Source: Companilactobacillus keshanensis
Lineage (GTDB): Bacteria; Bacillota; Bacilli; Lactobacillales; Lactobacillaceae
DNA length: 64,000 nucleotides
Assembly (NCBI RefSeq): GCF_003946205.1
Contig: NZ_RHOS01000003.1
Coordinates: forward strand, 62,001 to 126,000
Direction of reading: 5' to 3'
The notes beneath the pieces were generated by a model that saw only the letters and a list, made by a program, of their open reading frames with translations, was not told the DNA's origin and ran no database searches. This document shows positions 1 through 7,392 of the stretch, piece by piece; position 1 is the first letter of the stretch, and the number at the start of each line of letters is the position of its first letter. The position numbers were made by a program, and so were the translations under genes.

Positions 1-2
1 GA

Positions 3-110
3 AAGAAGAAACGTCATGACGCCGTTCAAAAACCAAAACCTAAGCAAAAGAAACGTCTACGTGATCAAAAAAATAAGGGTAAGAGACGTCATAAAGATAC
101 TTTACATTAA
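3..110 (+). CDS. C-terminal end of a very basic protein (partial)
   Basis: An open frame enters from the left edge and stops at a TAA at 108-110, leaving 35 residues. Lys, Arg and Gln dominate, with clusters such as KPKPKQKKRLRD and a final KRRHKDTLH. Tails of this kind are common on Firmicute DEAD-box RNA helicases and other RNA-binding proteins, so a helicase of the CshB type is one possibility, but no catalytic part is in the window. The tRNA-Arg gene follows 36 bp later on the same strand. Only the existence of a coding end is supported; the identity is a guess. Confidence 0.45.
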   Translation, partial: KKKRHDAVQKPKPKQKKRLRDQKNKGKRRHKDTLH

Positions 111-146
111 TTAATAATGGTGGCACTATATTTACTAGTGCTACAT

Positions 147-220
147 GGTCCCTTGGCTCAGCAGGATAGAGCAACTGCCTCCTAAGCAGTAGGTCCTCGG
201 TTCGATTCCGAGAGGGATCA
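147..220 (+). tRNA. tRNA-Arg (anticodon CCT)
   Basis: The sequence folds as a full cloverleaf. The 7-bp acceptor stem pairs GGTCCCT with AGGGATC and leaves A220 as discriminator. The anticodon stem is ACTGC/GCAGT with loop CTCCTAA, giving anticodon CCT at 181-183, which reads AGG arginine codons. The T arm is CTCGG-TTCGATT-CCGAG. CCA is not encoded and must be added after transcription. It is followed by a terminator hairpin at 273-316. Confidence 0.95.
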
Positions 221-272
221 TTTTTAAATTCGAAAGATCGTGACTAAATACGATTAGTTTCTTAATATCACC

Positions 273-316
273 AAAAAAACACACGTCATTTGTATATTAA
301 ATGACGTGTTTTTTTT
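273..316. terminator. Bidirectional Rho-independent terminator
   Basis: The 11-bp stem ACACGTCATTT/AAATGACGTGT has an A-run on its left and a T-run on its right. It can end the tRNA-Arg transcript on the plus strand and the convergent Ltp-type gene on the minus strand. Confidence 0.85.
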
Positions 317-350
317 CAATTGAAAGTGGAAAATAGTATGTTTATTTTTC

Positions 351-1505
351 TTAGTCGTATAAATGTTGAATAGCATAATTGGCTTCTGAAGGTGCAAACT
401 GTTCTCCATAATCAGAAATTAATTGATCATATATTTCGCTGGTGGACATATTTTGATCTTTTCTATAATCCTTCGCACAATTTAGAGCTTCTAGATTCCA
501 ATCAGCTTGGAGGTTATCAACTGCATATTGGGCAGCGTCAGCCGGAAATTTTTCTCCATATTCTGAGGTTAACTGATCGTATAGTCCTCTTTTTGACATG
601 TTTGAAAAACTTAAATAATCACGTGCATTATTTAGGGCCGCTAAATATTCTCCTGGAATTGCAGGTGTCGTGGGTGCTACAGGAGCAGGTGGTGTTTTGA
701 CTTTTGGTTGTTCTACTGGCTTTTCGGACTCTTTTTCAGATTCTTTTTTAGGCGTATCTGTTTTAAATTTAATAACAGTAAGATAGTTACCACTGTTTTC
801 TTTTAATTGTCCTAACTTGCTTACAAATTCATATTTAATTTTTTCAGGAGAATTTTGATTGATCCCTGGACCATCGACTTCTACTGACCACTTTCCCTTT
901 TTGTCAGCAGTTATTTTATCTAATACTTTTCCGCTTTTATCTTTAACTTTTATAAGTGCCTTAGGATTAGTCTTTCCTGAAATTGTTGCTCGATTGTTTT
1001 TGTCAGACTTAGTTTTGTAAGAACTATCATTGTTTGAGAAATTTAAATCAGTTACGGCCGTATTAGGAATCTTTCCAACGGTAATATCATATTTTTTTGA
1101 ATTCTTACCGTTTTTTGACGAGACGATTTGATATTTTGAACTGTCATGTAATTTTTTGATATTAAATTGTCCCTCTATGTCAGTTTCTACTGTAAAAATA
1201 ACCTTATCAGATTTTATAAGTTTAACCGTGGAGTATGGCAAAGCTTCTCCATAAAGAGTACCCGTGGTTTCTTTACCAGTTAACTTAATTTGGGAAGTTC
1301 CCAAGTGTATAACTGGAACGGGATTAAATTTATTATCGGCAAAAGTCACAATGGTTCGTGTAACTGGGAAAGAAATAATTATTGCAATCACGGCCGCGAT
1401 AGATACTCCGATGACTGATTTTGTGTTTGGACCTAAGTTGTAGATTAGGGCAAAAATTATCCCTGTAAAGAGTATAAAAAGTATAATTCCCAAAGCATAT
1501 ATCAT
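351..1505 (-). CDS. Ltp-type membrane-anchored surface protein with two C-terminal Ltp repeats
   Basis: The 384-residue protein starts at an ATG behind GAAGGAG. Two hydrophobic segments (about 3-25 and 30-52) anchor the N-terminus. Two small beta-rich modules follow (about 75-140 and 170-250), the second with a KGKWSVEVDG motif, then a Lys/Glu/Pro-rich linker (about 252-285). The C-terminus holds two tandem ~48-residue repeats (286-334 and 335-384) sharing ALNxAxDY, MSxxxxYDQL, SEYGE/SDYGE and AxYAxxxL. This repeat matches the Ltp/host-cell-surface-exposed lipoprotein family. Its prophage-encoded founder in Streptococcus thermophilus blocks phage DNA injection. There is no lipobox, so anchoring would be by membrane helices. 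A phage-exclusion role is inference; the repeat also occurs in surface proteins of unknown role. Confidence 0.7.
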   Translation of the reverse strand: MIYALGIILFILFTGIIFALIYNLGPNTKSVIGVSIAAVIAIIISFPVTRTIVTFADNKFNPVPVIHLGTSQIKLTGKETTGTLYGEALPYSTVKLIKSDKVIFTVETDIEGQFNIKKLHDSSKYQIVSSKNGKNSKKYDITVGKIPNTAVTDLNFSNNDSSYKTKSDKNNRATISGKTNPKALIKVKDKSGKVLDKITADKKGKWSVEVDGPGINQNSPEKIKYEFVSKLGQLKENSGNYLTVIKFKTDTPKKESEKESEKPVEQPKVKTPPAPVAPTTPAIPGEYLAALNNARDYLSFSNMSKRGLYDQLTSEYGEKFPADAAQYAVDNLQADWNLEALNCAKDYRKDQNMSTSEIYDQLISDYGEQFAPSEANYAIQHLYD

Positions 1506-1625
1506 TAGTTAATTCTCCTTCATTATTTCGTATAAACTAAATTACATAATAATTTCAAAGAATTATTAAATTTAATCATAATAATTGATTATAGTTAACT
1601 TGTCATTTGTTTGAATAATTATTGG

Positions 1626-1647
1626 ATCACAGAAATGTGATTTTTTT
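1626..1647 (+). terminator. Short terminator-like hairpin upstream of the marR promoter
   Basis: ATCACA-GAAA-TGTGAT followed by seven T has the form of a plus-strand terminator. No plus-strand gene lies before it (1506-1625 is the divergent 5' region of the Ltp-type gene). It may end a short leader or antisense transcript, or simply insulate the marR promoter that begins 11 bp later. Confidence 0.45.
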
Positions 1648-1657
1648 ATTTTTCCTA

Positions 1658-1685
1658 TTGAAATAATTTCTAAATGAGTTATAGT
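1658..1685 (+). promoter_or_regulatory. Sigma-A-type promoter of marR-hydrolase-tautomerase cluster
   Basis: TTGAAA (1658-1663) and TATAGT (1680-1685) are separated by 16 bp. The start codon of the MarR gene lies about 30 bp downstream, behind GAGGAG. Confidence 0.55.
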
Positions 1686-1716
1686 GTATATGCACGATAG
1701 ATGTGAGGAGAATACA

Positions 1717-2136
1717 ATGAAACATCAATTTTATACAAAATGCGCTTATTTTACAGCGGCTAGATATATGCGTTCGGTAGAAAAAATAGCCGATAAGGTC
1801 TATGCACCCACTAAGATGAAACCTGCCTATTCGTATATCATGATGAATATTGAAGATAATGACCCTTCTTCAATTATGAGTATTACCCATCAATTAGGGT
1901 ATGATCGATCGTCAGTATCACGAATGGTTAAAACTTTGGCCGATAGAAATTTAGTTGAACTTTCTTCTAAAGGTAGATCAACAGTAGTATCCGTAACCAC
2001 AAATGGAAGAGAATTTTTGGAAGTAGCTAATGAATGTCGCAACGAATTTGGTCAATTAACTGATGAACTTTTAGGAACGGATAAAACTCAAATGACAGCT
2101 CTACTAACAAGTAATGAAAAGAAATTAAGAGGGTAA
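1717..2136 (+). CDS. MarR-family transcriptional regulator
   Basis: The start is taken at the ATG at 1717 because GAGGAG lies 7 bp upstream; an ATG further upstream lacks a ribosome site. The 139-residue protein has the MarR winged-helix layout: an N-terminal dimer helix, a recognition helix around YDRSSVSRMVKTLADRNLVE, and a beta wing at SSKGRSTVVSVT. It ends with a second dimer helix. It is 5 bp upstream of the hydrolase gene and transcribed with it, so it probably controls this small cluster and itself. The ligand is unknown. Confidence 0.85.
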   Translation: MKHQFYTKCAYFTAARYMRSVEKIADKVYAPTKMKPAYSYIMMNIEDNDPSSIMSITHQLGYDRSSVSRMVKTLADRNLVELSSKGRSTVVSVTTNGREFLEVANECRNEFGQLTDELLGTDKTQMTALLTSNEKKLRG

Positions 2137-2141
2137 TTAAA

Positions 2142-2981
2142 ATGATTGAATATAAAACAGTTAAGGTAGCAGGTTTAAATATTTTTTATCGTGAAAGTGG
2201 GAATATAACAAAACCAACTATGATTTTGTTTCATGGTTTTCCATCAGCCAGTCATATGTTTCGTAATTTAATGCCAGAGTTGGAAGATAGATTTCATTTG
2301 ATTGCACCGGACTATCCAGGGTTTGGACAATCGGAATCTCCAGATCACAATAAATTCGAATATACTTTTGATCATTTGAGTCAAATAATGGAACAATTCT
2401 TGATGGAATTATCTATTGATAAGTTTTATATGTATGTCTTTGATTATGGTGCGCCGATCGGGTTTAAAGTTGCCGTTGATCATCCTGATTGGATTCAAGG
2501 TATTATCAGTCAAAATGGAAATATATATAAAGAAGGATTGGGGTCAAAGTGGGCTTCTAGACAAGATTTTTGGGATGATCCAACGGAAGAGAAACGTAAT
2601 AGTTATAAAAACGCCTTTGATCCAAAGACAATTATCGGACAATATACATTTGGAACAAGAGAAAACGTGGTTTCTCCTGATGGATATATGCTAGATATCT
2701 CCTATACACACAATGAAGGTTATGCTCAAAGACAATTGGATTTGATTTTTGATTATCAAAATAATATTAAGTCATATCCAATTTTTCAAAAGTATTTACG
2801 TAATAATCAGCCGAAACTTTTGGCAGTTTGGGGTAAGAATGATCCATCGTTCATTTATCCTGGTGCTGAGGCGTTTAAAAAAGACGATAAGAATGTTGAA
2901 GTTGATCTGGTAGATAGTGGACACTTTGCTTTGGAGACGCATAGTAAAGTTATAGCCCAATTGATTAAGAATTTCTTCTAA
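2142..2981 (+). CDS. Alpha/beta hydrolase with Asp nucleophile (haloalkane dehalogenase/epoxide hydrolase-like)
   Basis: The 279-residue protein has an HGFP oxyanion motif near residue 31. The nucleophile elbow reads YVFDYGAPIGF, with Asp where esterases have Ser. A GKNDPS segment can carry the acid residue and SGHFALE the catalytic His near the C-terminus. An Asp nucleophile places it in the haloalkane dehalogenase/soluble epoxide hydrolase branch; in lactobacilli such proteins are usually uncharacterised. No signal peptide is seen, so it is cytosolic. It lies between a MarR regulator and a tautomerase, which suggests a detoxification cluster induced by a small hydrophobic or electrophilic compound. 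The substrate is unknown. Confidence 0.75.
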   Translation: MIEYKTVKVAGLNIFYRESGNITKPTMILFHGFPSASHMFRNLMPELEDRFHLIAPDYPGFGQSESPDHNKFEYTFDHLSQIMEQFLMELSIDKFYMYVFDYGAPIGFKVAVDHPDWIQGIISQNGNIYKEGLGSKWASRQDFWDDPTEEKRNSYKNAFDPKTIIGQYTFGTRENVVSPDGYMLDISYTHNEGYAQRQLDLIFDYQNNIKSYPIFQKYLRNNQPKLLAVWGKNDPSFIYPGAEAFKKDDKNVEVDLVDSGHFALETHSKVIAQLIKNFF

Positions 2982-3065
2982 CGATAATTAAAAAGGAGTT
3001 CAATTAGATCAACATGTAATTTTGCCAATTACTGTTGGAAAATCGAAAAATAAGAGGGAAATAAC

Positions 3066-3455
3066 ATGCCATTAATGAGAATTGATATGATAAAAGGTCG
3101 TAACAAAAAAGAAATCAGGGATATTTTAGATATTTCATATAAGGTAGCAACTGATGAGCTGCATTTATTGCCACGTGACCGTTATCAAGTAGTCACGCAA
3201 CACGATCCTGAAGAAATGATTATTTGGGATGTTGGTTTGGGTCTTGAAAGAACTGACAAGGTATTATTGTTCAGTTTGACATCTAGTCCGCGTGAAGAAA
3301 TTGATAAAAAACATTTTTATGCAAGTCTAGTTAAGGCATTGCATGAAGAGACTGGTATTTCACCGTCCGATGTAATGATAAATATCACTAGTAATACTAA
3401 GTCTGATTGGAGCTTTGGTAATGGCGAAGCACAATTTATGAACGGCAAGTTATAA
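3066..3455 (+). CDS. Tautomerase-superfamily protein
   Basis: The protein has 129 residues and starts Met-Pro, so removal of Met leaves the N-terminal Pro that acts as catalytic base in the 4-oxalocrotonate tautomerase superfamily. Its length and the segments RNKKEIRDILD and VMINITSNTKSDWSFGNGEAQF fit the longer single-chain tautomerase subfamily, not the ~60-residue type. The start follows AGAGGGA. It is the last gene before a strong terminator and probably shares the MarR-controlled transcript with the hydrolase. The substrate is unknown. Confidence 0.8.
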   Translation: MPLMRIDMIKGRNKKEIRDILDISYKVATDELHLLPRDRYQVVTQHDPEEMIIWDVGLGLERTDKVLLFSLTSSPREEIDKKHFYASLVKALHEETGISPSDVMINITSNTKSDWSFGNGEAQFMNGKL

Positions 3456-3491
3456 ATTATAAAATTGAGCGCGACAGAACATCATTAAGAC

Positions 3492-3533
3492 AAAGGGACA
3501 CTGTAATCCAAAATCGGATTATAGTGTCCCTTT
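3492..3533 (+). terminator. Rho-independent terminator after the tautomerase gene
   Basis: A long stem pairs AAAGGGACACTGTAATCC with GGATTATAGTGTCCCTTT around a short AAAATC loop. A similar loop-proximal design (ATCC-AAAAT-GGAT) recurs in the terminator at 53199-53236. Confidence 0.8.
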
Positions 3534-3692
3534 ACTTTAAGTGGGTAATGTTATGATTTGTTGCATGTTTATGCTTTATATTCAATGACAATAATAGTCC
3601 TGTCTCAGATTCTTTTTTATATTTAATACCCTTTTTCTATTTAAGGAAGAGGACTAAGATAGAAATGTAAACAGTTTGAAGGTGATATTTTG

Positions 3693-3854
3693 ATGGGTAA
3701 TTCAAAATTATTTTCAGTATTTATGGTCATATTCTATGCTATTTTGCTTTATTTGGTGATTGCTGATAAAAACATGATAGCAATGTATATGATGGCGATC
3801 GGTATGCTCTTGGAGGCGGTCGTTAACTGTATCGGAACTTTCAAAAAAATTTGA
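3693..3854 (+). CDS. Small membrane protein, 53 residues, unknown
   Basis: An ATG at 3693 follows GAAGGTG with good spacing, and the frame runs 53 codons to TGA at 3852-3854. The product has two hydrophobic segments, about residues 7-24 (SVFMVIFYAILLYLVIA) and 29-47, split by a short DKN turn, and ends in KK-I. The multicopper oxidase start is 15 bp downstream, so the two are probably co-transcribed. I do not recognise the family. Confidence 0.55.
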   Translation: MGNSKLFSVFMVIFYAILLYLVIADKNMIAMYMMAIGMLLEAVVNCIGTFKKI

Positions 3855-3869
3855 TAGGACGGCGATAAG

Positions 3870-5324
3870 ATGGTTTATAAGGATTATTTCTTTGATGAAC
3901 CGGTTTTTGATTTACATGACGGTGGATATGTTCCATTGGAAAAAACAGATGTACCAGAGAAACCTTTAAATATTCCTACGTTGTTACAGCCTGATAAGAT
4001 TGAGGGAAATGATATTTATTATACTGTAACAGCTCAGGAAGGTGAAACTCAGATTCTACCGGGTAAGAAGACTAAAACTTGGGGATTTAGCGCTCCTCTA
4101 TTAGGTAAAACGGTTGTCTTCAAACAAGGAGTTCATTATCATCTGCATTTAGTTAACAAATTACCAGAGGTAACCACCTTTCATTGGCATGGATTAAATG
4201 TAACAGGACCAATTGTAGATGGGGGTCCGCATGCACCGGTTTATCCAGGCGGTAGTCGTGATATTGATTTTACCTTGGATCAACCTGCACAAACGGATTG
4301 GTTACATCCACATCCATGTCCAAATACTGCGCGCCAAGTGTGGAACGGTTTAGCAGCTGAAGTTATTGTAACCGATCAAGAAGAGGCCAAATTGCCTTTC
4401 CCTAGAAATTATGGTGTTGATGATATTCCAATTATTTTACAAGATAGAAATTATCATGATAATCAACTAGACTACAAGGCTGATTATGATATGGATGGGA
4501 CCCTTGGTAAATATGCAGTTATTAACGGAACTATCAATGGGATCTTTAATGTGACGACTCAACGTGTTCGTTTAAGAATTTTAAACGGATCGAATCGTCG
4601 TGAATGGAGATTACACTTTAATGATGATCATCAGTTTACACAAATAGCATCTGATGGGGGAACTTTGCCAGAGCCAGTTGAGTTAACTAAACTTATGATA
4701 ACTACAGCTGAGCGTGATGAAGTTATTGTAGATTTTGGAGATAAAAAACCTGGTGATGTTGTTACTTTAATGAGCGATGACATACCTATTCTCAAATTTA
4801 AGATTGGTAGTTATTCTAGACAAGATGTTAAATTACCAAAATGTCTCAATGTTATTCCTAAACCGGTTGTTACACCTGATAGTAAAATTGTACATACAGT
4901 AATGTCAGGTATGGACGATCAAGTAAGACTAGACGGTAAGCTATTTGATATGCAGAGGATTGATCGTAAACAAAAGATTGGCGATACGATTCTTTGGGAT
5001 GTCACGAATACAAATGATATGGATAAGGGTATGATTCATCCTTTCCATTTACATGGTTGTCAGTTCTTAGTTTTAAGTAGAAATGGCAAAGATGTCTATC
5101 CTAATGAACATGGTTGGAAAGATGTTGTTGGGGTTAATGCAGGTGAAACAGTTCGAATCGCTGTGAAATTTTCTAAATTTGGAATCTATATGTATCACTG
5201 TCATATTTTGGAACACGAAGATACGGGTATGATGGCTCAAATTGAAGCATATGATCCAGATCATGAACATAAATTCCATTTGATCAGCATGGAAGAAATG
5301 ATGAATGGCGGAAATAATAATTAG
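3870..5324 (+). CDS. Multicopper oxidase (laccase-like)
   Basis: The 484-residue protein carries all four copper motifs: HWHG at 105-108, HPHP at about 146-149, HPFHLHG near 395, and YHCHILEHEDTGM near 444-456. The Met after the last motif is the usual axial ligand of the type 1 copper. No signal peptide or Tat motif is seen, so the enzyme appears cytosolic, as in several lactic acid bacteria. Family members oxidise phenolics, bilirubin or Cu(I) at the cost of O2. It lies behind a 53-residue membrane protein gene and ends before a hairpin at 5364. The physiological substrate cannot be told from sequence. Confidence 0.9.
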   Translation: MVYKDYFFDEPVFDLHDGGYVPLEKTDVPEKPLNIPTLLQPDKIEGNDIYYTVTAQEGETQILPGKKTKTWGFSAPLLGKTVVFKQGVHYHLHLVNKLPEVTTFHWHGLNVTGPIVDGGPHAPVYPGGSRDIDFTLDQPAQTDWLHPHPCPNTARQVWNGLAAEVIVTDQEEAKLPFPRNYGVDDIPIILQDRNYHDNQLDYKADYDMDGTLGKYAVINGTINGIFNVTTQRVRLRILNGSNRREWRLHFNDDHQFTQIASDGGTLPEPVELTKLMITTAERDEVIVDFGDKKPGDVVTLMSDDIPILKFKIGSYSRQDVKLPKCLNVIPKPVVTPDSKIVHTVMSGMDDQVRLDGKLFDMQRIDRKQKIGDTILWDVTNTNDMDKGMIHPFHLHGCQFLVLSRNGKDVYPNEHGWKDVVGVNAGETVRIAVKFSKFGIYMYHCHILEHEDTGMMAQIEAYDPDHEHKFHLISMEEMMNGGNNN

Positions 5325-5363
5325 TAACAAAATGCCATTTTTTTCGATTAATTATATTAAATC

Positions 5364-5404
5364 TACATAAGCAGCCGGATATTATTCCGACGGCTTATTT
5401 TTTT
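5364..5404 (+). terminator. Hairpin copy 1 of a repeated GC-rich stem (possible terminator of the oxidase gene)
   Basis: ACATAAGCAGCCGGA and TCCGACGGCTTATT form a stem followed by T residues. A TATATT box lies 11 bp upstream. Related hairpins lie at 5683-5720 and 6442-6482. The rest of the gene-free stretch 5405-5670 is AT-rich and holds no frame I would support. Confidence 0.6.
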
Positions 5405-5670
5405 GGAAAGGTGTGATTTCCAAAGTAGGTTATACTATTTGGACTTTGACATAATTTCCATTGAGTTAATTTGCTCTAACATCCTAATTATTAATTATAT
5501 TATAATATTCAAATACTTATGTGGATCAGCAGTCAGGGAACTGTTTCATTTTTTTGATTTCAAGAAATTTTGATAAGGAAGATCGATCATATAAAAATTC
5601 TATCCTTAAAAAATCATCTAAACGATAGTATCAAAATCGTATATTAAAAATAACAGTTTCACAGACGTTT

Positions 5671-5685
5671 TGTAAAACGCTTACA
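5671..5685 (+). promoter_or_regulatory. cre-like palindrome upstream of the first membrane paralog
   Basis: TGTAAAACGCTTACA is a near-palindrome that matches the catabolite-responsive consensus TGTAANCGNTTACA except for one extra A. It directly abuts hairpin copy 2. CcpA binding is conjecture because of the 15-bp spacing. Confidence 0.3.
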
Positions 5686-5720
5686 TAAGTGACCGGAATG
5701 TTTGCCGACGGCTTTTTTTT
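5683..5720 (+). promoter_or_regulatory. Hairpin copy 2, in the leader of the first membrane paralog
   Basis: ACATAAGTGACCGG then CCGACGGCTTTTTTTT forms a stem with a T-run, like a small terminator, about 40 bp before the TTG start at 5761. Its sequence and position resemble copy 3 before the second paralog, suggesting a duplicated leader element that could attenuate transcription. Confidence 0.5.
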
Positions 5721-5760
5721 CAGGTAGATTAAACTTATGGCGTATTAAGAGGGTGTTCTT

Positions 5761-6417
5761 TTGGAAGCAAAAAGGGATTATAGAAAAAGATTAGGCTACT
5801 TGGCTTTTGCCATTGTGTTTATTGCGGCGGCTAATGCCTTGATGGTCGATAGTAATGTAGGAAGTGCGGTTTGGATGGCATCAGGTGTTAATATCTCAAA
5901 ACTCATCAATGTTGATTATGGGACAACACTGTTTTTCTATGCGATCATAGTGTCCGTAGTCAATCAATTCTTATTAAAGAAATTTGATGGGCATGTCTTT
6001 ATTTCAAATTTATTATTTTCAGTTCCATTTAGTTATTTGATGGGCTTTTTTACGAAATTATATTTACCACTGCATATTGAGAGACTAGGTTTATTTTGGC
6101 AAGTTGTGATCGATATCATTGGGCTACTTGGAGTATCTATTGGTGCTTCAATTTATCAGCGCTGTAATATTATTCAACATCCCAATGATGAATTGGCTTA
6201 TATCTTAAGATTTAAATATTTACATGGTTCAGCAGGTTGGGGACAAGTATTCAGTTATTTACCACCAGTGACTATCATGGTTATTTGTTATTTTCTTACT
6301 GGGAAAATTTATTCAGTCGGAATCGGGACTATTTTGGCAATATTCTTCCAAGGATATATGATCGGAAAGGCCGACTTTTTAGTCATTCCGTCATTAAAAC
6401 ATCATTATAATCTTTAG
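5761..6417 (+). CDS. YczE/YitT-like integral membrane protein, paralog 1
   Basis: A TTG start follows GAGGGTG. The 218-residue protein has about five to six hydrophobic segments and an N-terminal ALMVDSNVGSAVW motif. A conserved cytoplasmic region (YQRCNIIQHPNDELAY) precedes RFKYLHGSAGWGQ. This layout is that of the uncharacterised YczE/YitT-like (DUF6198) membrane family. The next gene encodes a closely similar protein of identical length, so the pair arose by tandem duplication, and each copy keeps its own hairpin leader. Function is unknown; transport is an assumption from topology only. Confidence 0.7.
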   Translation: MEAKRDYRKRLGYLAFAIVFIAAANALMVDSNVGSAVWMASGVNISKLINVDYGTTLFFYAIIVSVVNQFLLKKFDGHVFISNLLFSVPFSYLMGFFTKLYLPLHIERLGLFWQVVIDIIGLLGVSIGASIYQRCNIIQHPNDELAYILRFKYLHGSAGWGQVFSYLPPVTIMVICYFLTGKIYSVGIGTILAIFFQGYMIGKADFLVIPSLKHHYNL

Positions 6418-6424
6418 AAAATGA

Positions 6425-6482
6425 TATAATACAATACAAGAGTTTACATAAGCGGCCGGAATTTATCGGCTGCTTATTTTTT
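6425..6482 (+). promoter_or_regulatory. TATAAT box and hairpin copy 3, leader of the second membrane paralog
   Basis: TATAAT (6425-6430) is followed after about 16 bp by ACATAAGCGGCCGGA and TCGGCTGCTTATTTTTT, a stem with T-run. The hairpin therefore lies near the predicted 5' end of the transcript and just before the GGTGGGAG ribosome site of the gene at 6500. Confidence 0.5.
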
Positions 6483-6499
6483 ATTAAGAAGGTGGGAGC

Positions 6500-7156
6500 T
6501 TGGAAGCAAAAGGGGATTTCAAAAAGCGATTAGGGTATTTAGCGTTCTCAATTTTCTTTAATGCGGCATCAAATGCACTGATGATCGACAGTAACGTTGG
6601 TAGTGCAGTATGGATGGCGTCTGGGGTCAATATTTCCAATTTGATTCGTGTTGATTATGGAACGACATTATTTGTTTATGCAATTTTAGTGGCTGTTACT
6701 AATCAAATATTATTGAGAAAATTTGATGGGCATGTCTTTATTTCAAATATTTTATTTTCATTGCCATTTAGTTATTTAGTAGGATTTTTTACAAAATTAT
6801 ATATACCTTTACATTTTGAACAAATGAATATGATTTGGCGCATTGTGATCGATGTTATCGGCCTGTTAGGTGTTTCAATGGCCGTCTCAGTCTATCAGCG
6901 TTGTAATATTATTCAACATCCCAATGACGAATTGGCTTATCTATTGCGATTTAAATATTTGCGTGGTTCAGCAGGTTGGGGTCAAATAGTCAGTTATTCA
7001 CCACCACTTATCATTATGGTTATTTGCTATTTTATCAGTGGTAAGATTTATGCTGTCGGGATTGGTACGGTCTTAGCAATATTCTTCCAAGGATATATTA
7101 TCGGAAGAATGGATAAGATCGTTATTCCTTCATTAAAACACCATTACAACCTTTAA
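6500..7156 (+). CDS. YczE/YitT-like integral membrane protein, paralog 2
   Basis: The protein has 218 residues with a TTG start behind AAGGTGGGAG. It matches the upstream paralog nearly throughout: ALMIDSNVGSAVWMASG, the YQRCNIIQHPNDELAY block and the C-terminal SLKHHYNL are shared. Differences cluster in membrane segments. Both copies look intact, so both may be used under different conditions. Function is unknown for the family. Confidence 0.7.
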   Translation: MEAKGDFKKRLGYLAFSIFFNAASNALMIDSNVGSAVWMASGVNISNLIRVDYGTTLFVYAILVAVTNQILLRKFDGHVFISNILFSLPFSYLVGFFTKLYIPLHFEQMNMIWRIVIDVIGLLGVSMAVSVYQRCNIIQHPNDELAYLLRFKYLRGSAGWGQIVSYSPPLIIMVICYFISGKIYAVGIGTVLAIFFQGYIIGRMDKIVIPSLKHHYNL

Positions 7157-7239
7157 ATTTGGTTTAATCTTTAGTTAAAAAGTATTAAATAGAAAGAAAT
7201 TCATCAAAAGTAGAGTTACAATAAAAAGTTTATAAGCTA

Positions 7240-7268
7240 TTGAGAATGAAATTTATATGGGGTACTAT
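7240..7268 (+). promoter_or_regulatory. Promoter of the candidate sRNA
   Basis: TTGAGA (7240-7245) and TACTAT (7263-7268) are 17 bp apart. The predicted transcription start is about 7276. Confidence 0.5.
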
Positions 7269-7275
7269 TATATCT

Positions 7276-7337
7276 AGGACCATCAGGTAGAAACAACTGA
7301 TCCTTCCCGGAGATGAGATTATATCTCATCTTTTTTT
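7276..7337 (+). ncRNA. Candidate small regulatory RNA (~62 nt) with C-rich single-stranded seed
   Basis: The predicted transcript has a first hairpin ATCAG/CTGAT (7282-7286 with 7297-7301), a single-stranded CCTTCCCGG linker (7302-7310), and a strong terminator GATGAGAT/ATCTCATC with seven U (7312-7337). No coding frame fits. The only downstream gene lies on the other strand, so it is not a leader. A C-rich unpaired linker between two hairpins is the design of Firmicute sRNAs such as RsaE/RoxS that pair with Shine-Dalgarno sequences. Identity with any known sRNA is not claimed. Confidence 0.5.
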
Positions 7338-7349
7338 GTGTGAGGACTA

Positions 7350-7392
7350 AAAAAGCGTGTTCCAATTGGATAGACAATTGGGACGCGCTTTT
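7350..7392 (-). terminator. Terminator of the GGDEF gene
   Basis: The stem AAAAGCGTGTTCCAATTG/CAATTGGGACGCGCTTTT is flanked by A and T runs and touches the stop codon of the minus-strand gene. Confidence 0.75.

Noticed and set aside
2998-3060. Short stretch reading ILPITVGKSKNKREI just before the tautomerase gene, with AAAGGAG at 2990
   Set aside because: It faintly resembles a tautomerase N-terminus, but it lacks a usable start codon and is too short to call a relict gene.
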